NCBI RefSeq assembly: GCF_050433445.1
Contig: NZ_JBNPXF010000025.1
Coordinates: forward strand, 1-53,650
Length of the DNA stretch: 53,650 nt
DNA from: Kroppenstedtia sanguinis
GTDB taxonomy: Bacteria > Bacillota > Bacilli > Thermoactinomycetales > DSM-45169
Direction: 5' to 3'
In this document: in pieces, positions 42,915 to 51,078 of the stretch
How the letters are laid out: every line of letters starts with the position of its first letter
How positions within the stretch are numbered: position 1 is the stretch's first letter
Program-made: the position numbers and the translations under genes
Notes under the pieces: model-generated
Told to the model about the DNA's origin: nothing
What the model saw: the letters and a program-made list of their open reading frames with translations, nothing else
Databases searched by the model: none

Positions 42915-44099
42915 ATGGTGAAAAAGACAGGCAATCACAAGCTGGTGAAACAAATAAATAAATCTCTTGTTCTCGACATCATTAAAAGCCAGAATGTCAT
43001 CTCTCGGGCCGAAGTTTCTCAACGATCCGGCTTGAACAAAGGGACAGTGTCGGCACTGGTCCAAGAATTGATCGACAGTCACTTCATCTGCGAAATGGGA
43101 CCCGGACCCTCCAGCGGAGGGCGGCCTCCGGTGATGCTCTCGTTTAACCAACGGGCGGGTTACTCCATCGGTATCGATTTAGGAGTAAATTATATCCTTG
43201 GGATCTTAACGGATCTGCAAGGGAATATCGTTCAGGAACAATATAGAAAACTGACCCATTTTACTTTTGACCGTGTCGTACAACAATTAATTGCAGTCAT
43301 TGAATGCTTAATCGATACCACTCCGGATAGCAACCTGGGGATCATCGGAATCGGCATCGGTGTCCCTGGAATGGTCGATCCTGCGGGAACCATTTTATTT
43401 GCTCCCAAATTTAATTGGGGAAGTGTCAATTTAAAAGAAAAAATAGCAGACCGCTTTCACTTTCCTGTCATTATTGAAAATGATGCAAACGCGGGGGCTT
43501 ACGGTGAAATGCTGTATGGAGCGGGAAAAAATATTTCCAATCTCATTTATGTCGGTGTCGGCGGTGGAATCGGAACCGGTGTCATCCTCGATCATGAACT
43601 CTATAAAGGGACCCAGGGAATCGGGGGCGAAATGGGGCACGTGACCATCGAGGCTAACGGAAAAAGATGTCGTTGTGGGAATCGAGGGTGTTGGGAATTG
43701 TATGCATCCGAAAGCGCTCTGTTAGAGGCGGCAAGACAGCTTCCGGATTTCGAAAAGGAATCTGAATTAGATATGGACAGGTTAGTGCAAGCAGCACATA
43801 AAGGTCATCCCGAGATCCTTCATCTGTTGAATCAAGTGGGTCAATATTTAGGAGTCGGGTTAACCACTATCGTGAATACCTTTAATCCCGAATGGATTAT
43901 TATCGGCAATCGCTTCTCGAAAATCCGCGACTGGATCCAAGATCCCATTCAACGAGTACTGGAACAACGACTGTTACCCGATCATCGGAAACATCTGACG
44001 GTCACATTCTCAGCTCTCGGGATTTACTCCTGTGCCCTTGGCTCCTCCTCCCTCCCCATCTCCAACTTCTTCGCCCGGGATAAAGTCACCGTGGAATAG
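42915..44099 (+). CDS. ROK-family transcriptional repressor (XylR-like)
   Basis: A 394-residue repressor. The N-terminal winged helix reads ISRAEVSQRSGLNKGTVSALVQEL. The ROK/sugar-kinase-fold domain begins near YSIGIDLGVNY, has GIGVPGMVD and GGGIGTGVIL, and shows the zinc motif CRCGNRGCWE. It probably binds xylose or another sugar and releases DNA. It diverges from the XylF-like transporter operon, whose expression it should control. GAGGGAGG precedes the ATG. A stem (44184-44205) lies between it and the convergent cation transporter. Confidence 0.9.
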   Translation: MVKKTGNHKLVKQINKSLVLDIIKSQNVISRAEVSQRSGLNKGTVSALVQELIDSHFICEMGPGPSSGGRPPVMLSFNQRAGYSIGIDLGVNYILGILTDLQGNIVQEQYRKLTHFTFDRVVQQLIAVIECLIDTTPDSNLGIIGIGIGVPGMVDPAGTILFAPKFNWGSVNLKEKIADRFHFPVIIENDANAGAYGEMLYGAGKNISNLIYVGVGGGIGTGVILDHELYKGTQGIGGEMGHVTIEANGKRCRCGNRGCWELYASESALLEAARQLPDFEKESELDMDRLVQAAHKGHPEILHLLNQVGQYLGVGLTTIVNTFNPEWIIIGNRFSKIRDWIQDPIQRVLEQRLLPDHRKHLTVTFSALGIYSCALGSSSLPISNFFARDKVTVE

Positions 44100-44183
44100 T
44101 GTTGTTGTAAAAGACGCAGTCTCCTCTCTATGACCTCTGAAATCAAATTTCTGATCCCCCTATGTATGAGTAGGCCGGATCCG

Positions 44184-44205
44184 TCAGGGGGATGTTTCCC
44201 CCTGA
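44184..44205. terminator. Hairpin between ROK repressor and cation efflux genes
   Basis: Stem TCAGGGGGA / TCCCCCTGA, without a clear T run on either strand. The position between convergent genes suggests a weak terminator. Confidence 0.45.
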
Positions 44206-44227
44206 ACAGGGAAAATCAGTGGCACAA

Positions 44228-45181
44228 TCAGTGGTAATGATGGGAATGTCCCGCTGATTCCGCCTCCACCTTACACAGAATTGAATCATCATGCTGATGG
44301 GCAGACGTTTCTAATTGAATGGTCATGTGGTGGATATTTTGCTGTTCCAGGTCCTGTTCGATTTGACGGAGCAATCCTTCACTCTCTGCTATGGACAACT
44401 GGTCATCTACCACTGCTACATGGCAAGAAAGTGCATTTAACCCACTTGTAACAGACCAAATATGCAAGTCGTGCACACTGTGTATACCTTTTGTATTCTG
44501 TATGGTCTGAATCACATCGTCTACATTGACATTATCCGGTGTCCCTTCCATCAGGACATGAAGAGCAGATTTGGTAACATAATAGCCACTGCGTAATACC
44601 AGTGCGGCCACGATCACACTTGCCAGCGGATCCGCCCAGCCCCATCCGAAAAAGATGATGAGTAGTGCAGCGATGATGGCACCCAGAGACCCCAGCATAT
44701 CGCTAATGACATGCAAGTATGCCCCACGCAAGTTCAAGTTTTTTTCTACATCCGCTCCACGCATCATAATCCACGCAACAAGGATATTAATCAGCAATCC
44801 AATGAAGGCCACCAAGAACATTCCGCCGGAAGCCACTTCAGGGGGATTCTGGATACGATCAATGGCTTCGTAAAAAATGTAAATCGCAATGAAAATCAAT
44901 GTCAATCCGTTAAGAACAGCCGCCAATATCTCAAATCGCTTATATCCATAGGTTTTACTATGGTTCGCCGCCTTTTCTCCAAATGTAAAGGCCAGCAACG
45001 CGATCACCATTGATATAGAATCACTTAACATATGACCCGCATCTGCCAACAAGGTGAGACTATTGGTAAGAAATCCACCGATAGCCTCAACAATCATGTA
45101 GAACGTAATAATCAACAAGCTGATCCATAATACCTTTTTATTTGCAACATGTGTATGGTTGTGTCCATGATCGTGTTCCAT
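44228..45181 (-). CDS. czcD: Cation diffusion facilitator (CzcD-like Zn/Co/Cd exporter)
   Basis: A 317-residue metal/proton antiporter with six membrane helices. Helix 2 has ADAGHMLSDS and helix 5 has HVISDMLGS, the HxxxD metal site pairs of CzcD-type CDF proteins. N- and C-termini are His-rich (MEHDHGHNHTH, HSHHYH). The cytoplasmic C-terminal domain contains HDLHIWSVTSG. It lies 16 bp after the czrA-like repressor in the same operon, as in Bacillus czrA-czcD. Zinc is the likeliest substrate. Confidence 0.92.
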   Translation of the reverse strand: MEHDHGHNHTHVANKKVLWISLLIITFYMIVEAIGGFLTNSLTLLADAGHMLSDSISMVIALLAFTFGEKAANHSKTYGYKRFEILAAVLNGLTLIFIAIYIFYEAIDRIQNPPEVASGGMFLVAFIGLLINILVAWIMMRGADVEKNLNLRGAYLHVISDMLGSLGAIIAALLIIFFGWGWADPLASVIVAALVLRSGYYVTKSALHVLMEGTPDNVNVDDVIQTIQNTKGIHSVHDLHIWSVTSGLNALSCHVAVVDDQLSIAESEGLLRQIEQDLEQQNIHHMTIQLETSAHQHDDSILCKVEAESAGHSHHYH

Positions 45182-45197
45182 GTTGATTCCTCCTCAC

Positions 45198-45533
45198 TCA
45201 ATGATGCAAAGCATGCTGAATGGCCTGCTTCAGTAAATTCATGACATGTTCGTCATCCTCCGAATAAAATAACGTTCTCCCATCCCTTCTATATTTGACT
45301 AACCTTAAATTTTTCAGGAAACGCAATTGATGAGAGACGCTCGATTGGCTTAAATTTAATGTCTCTGCTATATCATTGACGGAGTGCTCCCCTGTACACA
45401 ATAGATTTAAAATGCGAATTCGAGTGGGGTCACTCAATGCTTTGAAGGTTTGAGAAACGACAAACAACGTTTCATCATCCAAGTGTTGCTCCTCTTCATG
45501 AAAAATCTGTTCATCTTTCTTCTCCTCAGACAT
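45198..45533 (-). CDS. czrA: ArsR/SmtB metal-sensing repressor (CzrA-like)
   Basis: A 111-residue winged-helix repressor. The DNA-recognition part is VNDIAETLNLSQSSVSHQL. The C-terminal helix has the D-x-H ... H-A-L-H arrangement (DEH, then HALHH) that forms the alpha-5 zinc site in CzrA. The ATG at 45533 follows GAGGTGG; the longer frame to 45587 has no ribosome site. It is the first gene of the czrA-czcD operon. The operator and promoter lie about 125-150 bp upstream. Metal binding would release DNA and switch on efflux. Confidence 0.9.
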   Translation of the reverse strand: MSEEKKDEQIFHEEEQHLDDETLFVVSQTFKALSDPTRIRILNLLCTGEHSVNDIAETLNLSQSSVSHQLRFLKNLRLVKYRRDGRTLFYSEDDEHVMNLLKQAIQHALHH

Positions 45534-45656
45534 CAAAAAACCACCTCGATAAATTTGATTTCTGTCCCAATCGCTCATCCTCTTCACTCATTCCCATGAT
45601 TCCAAACTACATCATCCGGTTCATAGAAAAATCTTGAACAAGCATTCACTCCCCAT

Positions 45657-45676
45657 ATATGAACATATAATCATAT
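45657..45676. promoter_or_regulatory. CzrA-type 12-2-12 operator
   Basis: ATATGAACATATAATCATAT, extended by AT on both sides, is the imperfect palindrome typical of CzrA/SmtB operators (ATATGAA...TTCATAT). It is immediately downstream of the promoter. Confidence 0.8.
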
Positions 45677-45679
45677 ATT

Positions 45680-45709
45680 ATGATAACTGAAAGTGGACTC
45701 CATTGTCAA
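45680..45709 (-). promoter_or_regulatory. Promoter of the czrA-czcD operon
   Basis: On the minus strand TTGACA (45704-45709) and TATCAT (45680-45685) are 18 bp apart. Confidence 0.75.
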
Positions 45710-45732
45710 TGCATGAATTTGCAGAAATGAAT

Positions 45733-46114
45733 AGACCCGACCAGGGCTGTTGATTAACCAGAAAATGGGCAGCGGAAGGGAGTCGTGTGCTGCCATAGCG
45801 AGACCTGGGAGCGGAAGCGACCTTGGCGAGACTTGTACCCTATGGGTGCAAAGCGACCTTTGCGCCACAGGCACTACAATCCAAAGGAGCTGAAGCTCTA
45901 GATTAAGGGTTGCCATCCTACCCAGCGGAGAATCTGGAGGGAGGGCGTTTAGGGGCAACCTCTTCCCTGTGTTGCTTCCGTAAGGCTTTGCCCCTGCCCG
46001 ATCGGAAGATTTGGAGCGGCCAGTTTTCACTTCCTTGCCGGATGGCAACGGTCGCGTGGGTGAACACGATCTCCCCACCCAAAATATGGCTAATCAACAC
46101 ACCTGAGACCCGAC
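45733..46114 (-). mobile_element. Type-B MITE-like element, inverted, with 9-bp target duplication
   Basis: The element spans 45742-46105, CAGGGCTGTTGATTAACC to GGCTAATCAACACACCTG, in minus orientation. The perfect repeat AGACCCGAC lies at 45733-45741 and 46106-46114. It has one hairpin module (45897-45908) and the core cassette (45794-45849). Confidence 0.93.
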
Positions 46115-46148
46115 CCATCTAGGCAAGAGAAATCACGAACCATACTGG

Positions 46149-46406
46149 CAGGGCTGTTGGTTAACCATAAAGTGGATGATGGGAACGAAACGATCCTTTC
46201 GCTCTCCCCATTGCCCCCATCGTAAATATTGCTTGAGGGGACGGGGATGGTGGGACGGCTACGATCTCTTGCAAAGAACGCATAGCGAGACCCGGGAGCG
46301 GAAAGCGACCCTGGCGAGACTTGTGCCCTATGGGTGCAAAGGCTCTTCACCCTCCCACCATCCCGACCTTATTTCCTGCCTAAAATACGGCTAATCAACA
46401 CGTCTG
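46149..46406 (-). mobile_element. Type-A MITE-like element, inverted
   Basis: It runs from CAGGGCTGTTGGTTAACC to GGCTAATCAACACGTCTG, 258 bp, with core cassette 46281-46337. It lies only 43 bp from the type-B copy before it. The flanks CCATACTGG and GATTATTCC do not match, so no target duplication remains. The next 200 bp to the glmM terminator hold nothing else I can name. Confidence 0.88.
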
Positions 46407-46566
46407 GATTATTCCCTAACTAATGAGGTGAACTGAATTGCGTCTCGGCCACAGAAAGAGTTACAAAAGGATCAATCCACAATCATTGTGGAGTAGATGA
46501 CAGTCTCCTCCACCTTCAGTTCAGGCCTTTTATAACCTTGCGGTACACGCGGCTATGAAAAAATAA

Positions 46567-46597
46567 TAAACCGACCGTCATCTGTATCGGTCGGTTC
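46567..46597 (-). terminator. Terminator after glmM
   Basis: Stem AACCGACCG / CGGTCGGTT with a ~10-nt loop. On the minus strand TATTATTTTTTC follows, 18 bp after the glmM stop. Confidence 0.88.
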
Positions 46598-46615
46598 AGT
46601 TTCAGATTTCGTCTG

Positions 46616-47974
46616 TCAGGAGAGTTGGCTCCGGATCACATCGGCAATATTGTCGACATAAGACTCCAATTGCTCTTTGTCCGGCCCTTCCGCCATGACC
46701 CGAATCAGAGGTTCTGTACCTGAAGGACGCACCAGTACGCGTCCGTCCTCCCCGAGGGCCTCTTCCACTTCTCGGATCTTGCCCATGATCTGCTGATTCT
46801 GATCCCAATGTTCCTTCTCCTTGACGGATACATTCACCAGAATTTGCGGATAGCGGGTCATAGTTTGAGCCAGCTGGTTCAAAGTGGTTGCCTTCTCCTT
46901 GACGACCCGCAACAATTGCAAGGCGGTCAGCATCCCATCTCCAGTGGTATTATAGTCAAGGAAAATAATGTGGCCGGATTGCTCCCCACCGAGATTAAAA
47001 CCGCCCTGGCGCATTTTTTCCATCACATAACGGTCGCCCACTTTGGTTTGTTCGGTTCGAATCTCCATGGATTCCATCGCTTTGTACAGACCGATGTTAC
47101 TCATGACAGTGGTGACCAGGGTATCCTCCTTCAGCTCCCCCTGTTCTTTCATGAAATCAGCACAGATACAAAGGATCTGATCCCCATCCACCAACTTTCC
47201 CTCTCCATCCACAGCGATCAATCGATCGGCGTCACCGTCAAAGGCAAGCCCCAGATGTGCGTTCCGGTGCAAAACTTCCTGCCGCAACCTTTCCGGATGG
47301 GTAGACCCGCAATCCACATTGATATTGACTCCATCCGGATCTGCACACATGGCGGTCACATCGGCTCCCAGATCACGGAGGAGCATCGGTGCCAACTGGG
47401 AGGCGGCCCCATTGGCACAGTCAACCACGATATCCATCCCGCACAAATCGGTCTGAATGGTGGATTGCAGATGTTGGAGATAGAGCTGATATGCATCCTT
47501 CCGGTCTTCCAAGCGACCGATCTGTGCACCCACGGGCCGGGGAAGCCGATCCTTCTCCTCATCTAGCAAAGCTTCGATCTCCGCTTCCAGGGAATCGAAC
47601 AGTTTAAAACCATCGTGACCGAAAAACTTGATTCCGTTATCTTCGAAGGGATTATGGGAAGCAGAGATCATCACACCTGCGTTGGCCTTCAGCTCCTGGG
47701 TCAACCAAGCCACACCTGGTGTGGTGATCACCCCGAGGCGGGCCACATTGACTCCGATGGAAAGCATCCCCGCCACCAACGACGATTCCAACATCTCTCC
47801 AGAAAGGCGAGGATCCCGTCCTACGAGTACTAAAGGTGTTTTGTCTGGATCATCATTGCGGTTCTGTTGTGTCAATACATAGGCGCCAGCCCGCCCCACT
47901 CGATAAGCCAATTCTGGGGTAAGCTCCCGGTTGGCTACTCCTCGGATGCCATCGGTACCAAAGTAATTTCCCAT
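46616..47974 (-). CDS. glmM: Phosphoglucosamine mutase
   Basis: A 452-residue enzyme converting glucosamine-6-P to glucosamine-1-P on the way to UDP-GlcNAc. The phospho-Ser loop MISASHNPFEDNG (active Ser106) is followed by the metal loop DGDADR, the substrate loop GGEQSGH and the C-terminal phosphate-binding RPSGTEPLIRV. The start MGNYFGTDGIRG is diagnostic. It is the last gene of the cdaA-cdaR-glmM operon and has its own terminator. In B. subtilis glmS follows directly; here it lies ~10 kb away. Confidence 0.96.
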   Translation of the reverse strand: MGNYFGTDGIRGVANRELTPELAYRVGRAGAYVLTQQNRNDDPDKTPLVLVGRDPRLSGEMLESSLVAGMLSIGVNVARLGVITTPGVAWLTQELKANAGVMISASHNPFEDNGIKFFGHDGFKLFDSLEAEIEALLDEEKDRLPRPVGAQIGRLEDRKDAYQLYLQHLQSTIQTDLCGMDIVVDCANGAASQLAPMLLRDLGADVTAMCADPDGVNINVDCGSTHPERLRQEVLHRNAHLGLAFDGDADRLIAVDGEGKLVDGDQILCICADFMKEQGELKEDTLVTTVMSNIGLYKAMESMEIRTEQTKVGDRYVMEKMRQGGFNLGGEQSGHIIFLDYNTTGDGMLTALQLLRVVKEKATTLNQLAQTMTRYPQILVNVSVKEKEHWDQNQQIMGKIREVEEALGEDGRVLVRPSGTEPLIRVMAEGPDKEQLESYVDNIADVIRSQLS

Positions 47975-48002
47975 GTTTCTCCTCCTTGTGCTCCATCTAT
48001 CT

Positions 48003-49202
48003 CTATTCCACCCGTACGGTCACTGTTGGAGATGGACCCTCCGCCATCCGGATGAAATCCGGCGTTTCCACCAGAACAGGAACCTCGTATTCTCCCGGTT
48101 TCTTTTGTTTCGACAGATCGACATAGGCTTTCAGATCTCCTGGTTTCAACCCTTTCAGCCGACGGGGAGCGCCGAACAACGTGAGATCCACCTGGTTTCC
48201 ACTTACGATCTCCACCTGTGCTTCTCCTTTGGCTCCCCTGATTTCCACCGGGAGATTTTGAAAGGTCTTTTCTTTCCCCTTGACCACTTTGACATCCAAT
48301 GTAATCTGCTCAGGCTTCACTTGGACGGCGTCACCACCGACGGGAATTTCCATCACGATGGTCCGGTTTCGGTTCATACCCGACAAATCTAACACAGGCC
48401 CCGGATACGTTTTTAGTCCAGTAAGGTAATTTTTCGTGCCATATACCGTCACCTGATCCGGTTCTGTCTTGACGCTCTCCACTGCCCATTCTTTTGGGGG
48501 AACACCGGAATATTGTACCGTCAAGGGGAGTTGCACATGTGGGCTGGCCACGGGAATCTCCACATCCACCTTCTGCGGATGGACTTCGATCCCGTTGAGT
48601 TCACCATCCTCTCCGTATACTTGTAACGATACGGATCTGGAGATCGTTTCTGTCGCCCCTTCAGCATTTACCACCGCTCGAACCCTCCGCACCTTTTCCA
48701 GGTCAGACCGGGTCCCTTTCACCTCGACCCGCTCCGGCTTGGCTACCGGTTTTCCCACCTTATAGCCCGGCTTGGGATGTCCGATCACTTCTGTCTCCAC
48801 AGGAATCACCCGGCTCCGTTTGGACTCCAGGGTGACCTCTACCCTTTGTGGACGTACCTCCGCCTCCACCCCACCGGGAACCCCTCTTACCTTCACCGGA
48901 AGATCCCGGTGGATTCCTTCTTTTTGGTTGCGAAGGTCGACATAGGCTTCGAAGTGGGAGGGAGTGACCCGCTTCATGGAGGGGATGTGCCCGCGGAGAT
49001 AGAGATCCACCGAATCAGGCATTTTACGGATGGCCAATCGATCTTCATCGTAAAGAACCGTCAAGGGAACATGGGTTACAATATGGTCGACTTGTTTGCT
49101 ATGAAAGAGATTGCCTTCATCGTTGACGATCAACCAAAGCATGACAGCCAATAAAAGGGCAACCAGTTTGATCACATTGTTGTTCTGGAGCCATTTATCC
49201 AT
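48003..49202 (-). CDS. cdaR: CdaA regulatory protein with YbbR domains
   Basis: A 399-residue protein with one N-terminal membrane helix (~12-30, LVALLLAVMLWLIVN) and an extracellular part made of four YbbR-type repeats of ~80-90 residues (PLTVLYDEDRL, PVKVRGVPGG, PLTVQYSGVPPKEW, PVEIRGAKGEAQ mark their starts). It regulates the diadenylate cyclase CdaA at the membrane. The gene overlaps cdaA by eight bases (49195-49202) and precedes glmM by 28 bp, so all three are coupled. Confidence 0.92.
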   Translation of the reverse strand: MDKWLQNNNVIKLVALLLAVMLWLIVNDEGNLFHSKQVDHIVTHVPLTVLYDEDRLAIRKMPDSVDLYLRGHIPSMKRVTPSHFEAYVDLRNQKEGIHRDLPVKVRGVPGGVEAEVRPQRVEVTLESKRSRVIPVETEVIGHPKPGYKVGKPVAKPERVEVKGTRSDLEKVRRVRAVVNAEGATETISRSVSLQVYGEDGELNGIEVHPQKVDVEIPVASPHVQLPLTVQYSGVPPKEWAVESVKTEPDQVTVYGTKNYLTGLKTYPGPVLDLSGMNRNRTIVMEIPVGGDAVQVKPEQITLDVKVVKGKEKTFQNLPVEIRGAKGEAQVEIVSGNQVDLTLFGAPRRLKGLKPGDLKAYVDLSKQKKPGEYEVPVLVETPDFIRMAEGPSPTVTVRVE

Positions 49203-50007
49203 CCTTGTCCCCCTTCCGGTTCCAGAAGGACGTCTGCCGACCGGAGGGCTTCAACTCCTCGTACAGACGGGAGAGCATCTCTTCTTCCGAAAGACCCCGC
49301 TCCAATTGTCCCTGCATCGCCAAGGAGATCTGCCCGGTTTCCTCGGAGACGATGATGACGACCGCATCCGTCAACTCACTGATCCCCATTCCAGCTCGGT
49401 GACGGGTGCCCAATTCGTTGCTGATGAAAGGATTTTCCGACAAGGGTAAATAGCAGCCCGCCGCTGCAATGCGATCCTGCCGAACGATTACAGCACCATC
49501 ATGGAGGGGAGCCTTCGGTGTGAAGATATTGATGAGGATTTCCGAGTTCAGATCGGCATCCAGATTGATTCCCGATTCCACATAGTCAGACAGACCGGTC
49601 CGCCTCTCGACCACAATCAAAGCACCGATCCGCCGCTTCCCGAGATAGGAGACCGCTTTGACCATATCCCCCACAATCCGTGTGACCATCTGTTCATCTT
49701 CACCTACACCTCGGTTAAAAAAGCGTCCCCGTCCAAGTTGTTCCAGGGCACGACGAAGTTCCGGTTGAAAGATGATAATCACCACAATAATACCCCAGGA
49801 GAACAGATTTTCCATCAACCACTGCAGGGTGGACAAGTGGAACAGACTGGACAACATCCAGACCGCCAGAACCACAGAAATCCCTTTCAGCAATTGAACC
49901 GCCCGGGTTCCTCTGACCAGCATCAACAACTTATAAATCATATAGGTGACGATTAAGATATCGACAATATCATTCACATATTGGGTGATCCCATCCAGTT
50001 TGCTCAT
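49195..50007 (-). CDS. cdaA: Diadenylate cyclase CdaA
   Basis: A 270-residue membrane enzyme making c-di-AMP from two ATP. Three N-terminal helices (~10-80) precede the DAC domain with the catalytic DGA in LHDGAVIV and the RHRAGMG motif. The ATG at 50007 follows GGAGGGG; the longer frame to 50061 is less supported. c-di-AMP controls potassium and osmolyte transport and cell-wall balance, which fits its operon with glmM. In Bacillus an anti-sigma gene (rsiW) usually lies between sigW and cdaA; none is visible here. Confidence 0.94.
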   Translation of the reverse strand: MSKLDGITQYVNDIVDILIVTYMIYKLLMLVRGTRAVQLLKGISVVLAVWMLSSLFHLSTLQWLMENLFSWGIIVVIIIFQPELRRALEQLGRGRFFNRGVGEDEQMVTRIVGDMVKAVSYLGKRRIGALIVVERRTGLSDYVESGINLDADLNSEILINIFTPKAPLHDGAVIVRQDRIAAAGCYLPLSENPFISNELGTRHRAGMGISELTDAVVIIVSEETGQISLAMQGQLERGLSEEEMLSRLYEELKPSGRQTSFWNRKGDKDG

Positions 50008-50151
50008 CGGACCCCTCCACAGCCCCAACAGTCCATAGTATGCTACCAGCCGCTTGGGCAAAATACCTTCTTATCTCTCCATTATGCGGTAAGAAACCAA
50101 AAAAAGAAATGCCCAGGGGAAAAAGACTCCCGAGGGCGTGGTATCGACAGA

Positions 50152-50787
50152 TCAATAAGTAGGTATAAGTTGTTTGACGAGGGCTTTTCTCCCGCGATGC
50201 ACTCGGGTTTTAACCGTGGTGACAGGCATAGATAATGCTTCACCGATTTCCGCTAGAGGCATTTCCTTCATATATCTCATAAACATGACCGACTGATAAT
50301 GACTGGGAAGCTCATGCATCGCCCGCCGGACTTCTCGCCGCTGTTCCCTCTCAAAAAAGTGTTCCTCCGGAGTTTTATCAGTAGCAGGAATGAATTGGTA
50401 CAGACAGCATTCCTTTCCCCGATCCAAGGGGGCATCCAAATAAAATTCGGCCTTTTTCTTGCGGATCCGGTCGATACAAAGGTTGCTCGCAATCCGGTAA
50501 ATCCAGGCGGAAAATTGGTTCCCGCAGTTGAATCGACCTAGGTGGAGATAAGCACGCAGTAAGGTCTCCTGAACGATGTCCTCCGCCTCCTGAGGATGCT
50601 GCAGTTTTCTGTAAGCCAACAGATAAAGAGGATGTTCATAAGGTCGGATCAATTGGATAAAGGCGTTTTGATCTCCGGATTGTGCAAGAGTGATCCATTT
50701 TTTCTCATCTATCGTGTATTCGTCATCACCCTTTCCCGCCTTTTCCAATGACCCATCCATTCTGAGTTTTGCCGGCAATCTCTTCAT
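50152..50787 (-). CDS. sigW: ECF sigma factor (SigW-like)
   Basis: A 211-residue ECF sigma factor. Region 2 includes EAEDIVQETLLRAYLHLGRF and NQFSAWIYRIASNLCIDRIR; region 4 ends MPVTTVKTRVHRGRKALVKQL. Its position before cdaA-cdaR-glmM matches SigW of Bacillus, which responds to envelope stress. The ATG at 50787 has AGGAGCGGG upstream at long spacing; the frame extends to 50883. The 144 bp between it and cdaA encode no anti-sigma protein. The symbol follows synteny and family, not a test of function. Confidence 0.85.
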   Translation of the reverse strand: MKRLPAKLRMDGSLEKAGKGDDEYTIDEKKWITLAQSGDQNAFIQLIRPYEHPLYLLAYRKLQHPQEAEDIVQETLLRAYLHLGRFNCGNQFSAWIYRIASNLCIDRIRKKKAEFYLDAPLDRGKECCLYQFIPATDKTPEEHFFEREQRREVRRAMHELPSHYQSVMFMRYMKEMPLAEIGEALSMPVTTVKTRVHRGRKALVKQLIPTY

Positions 50788-51031
50788 AAAAAACTTCCCG
50801 CTCCTATCTTTTCTTGACCTTTGTCCAGTGAGGCCCGTCTCATCCTTCCGGCTGTGAATGAAATTGTTGCTTTTTCCAATCATTATGGTAATGGATCATT
50901 GGCGGAATTTCTACTTATTTCAACACGATCCAGGGGTCTGTACCTCAAAATATACCAAACGGATTAGAGAGTCATTTTTTAACTAGACTCAACAGGGTAG
51001 TCCTCGACTTTTTAATTCTCTGAACACAAAA

Positions 51032-51059
51032 ATTCCCGGCCCTTTTTTGAGCCGGGAAT
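51032..51059 (-). terminator. Terminator of the arginase gene, displaced by an insertion
   Basis: Stem ATTCCCGGC / GCCGGGAAT; on the minus strand TTTTTG follows. The 153-bp short type-A element now lies between it and the arginase stop. Confidence 0.8.
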
Positions 51060-51078
51060 CTTTCTTTTCTTTTTCAAA

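Noticed and set aside
50884..51031. SigW-type autoregulatory promoter upstream of sigW
   Set aside because: TGAAAT occurs, but no CGTA/CGTC-like -10 is found at ~16-bp spacing.
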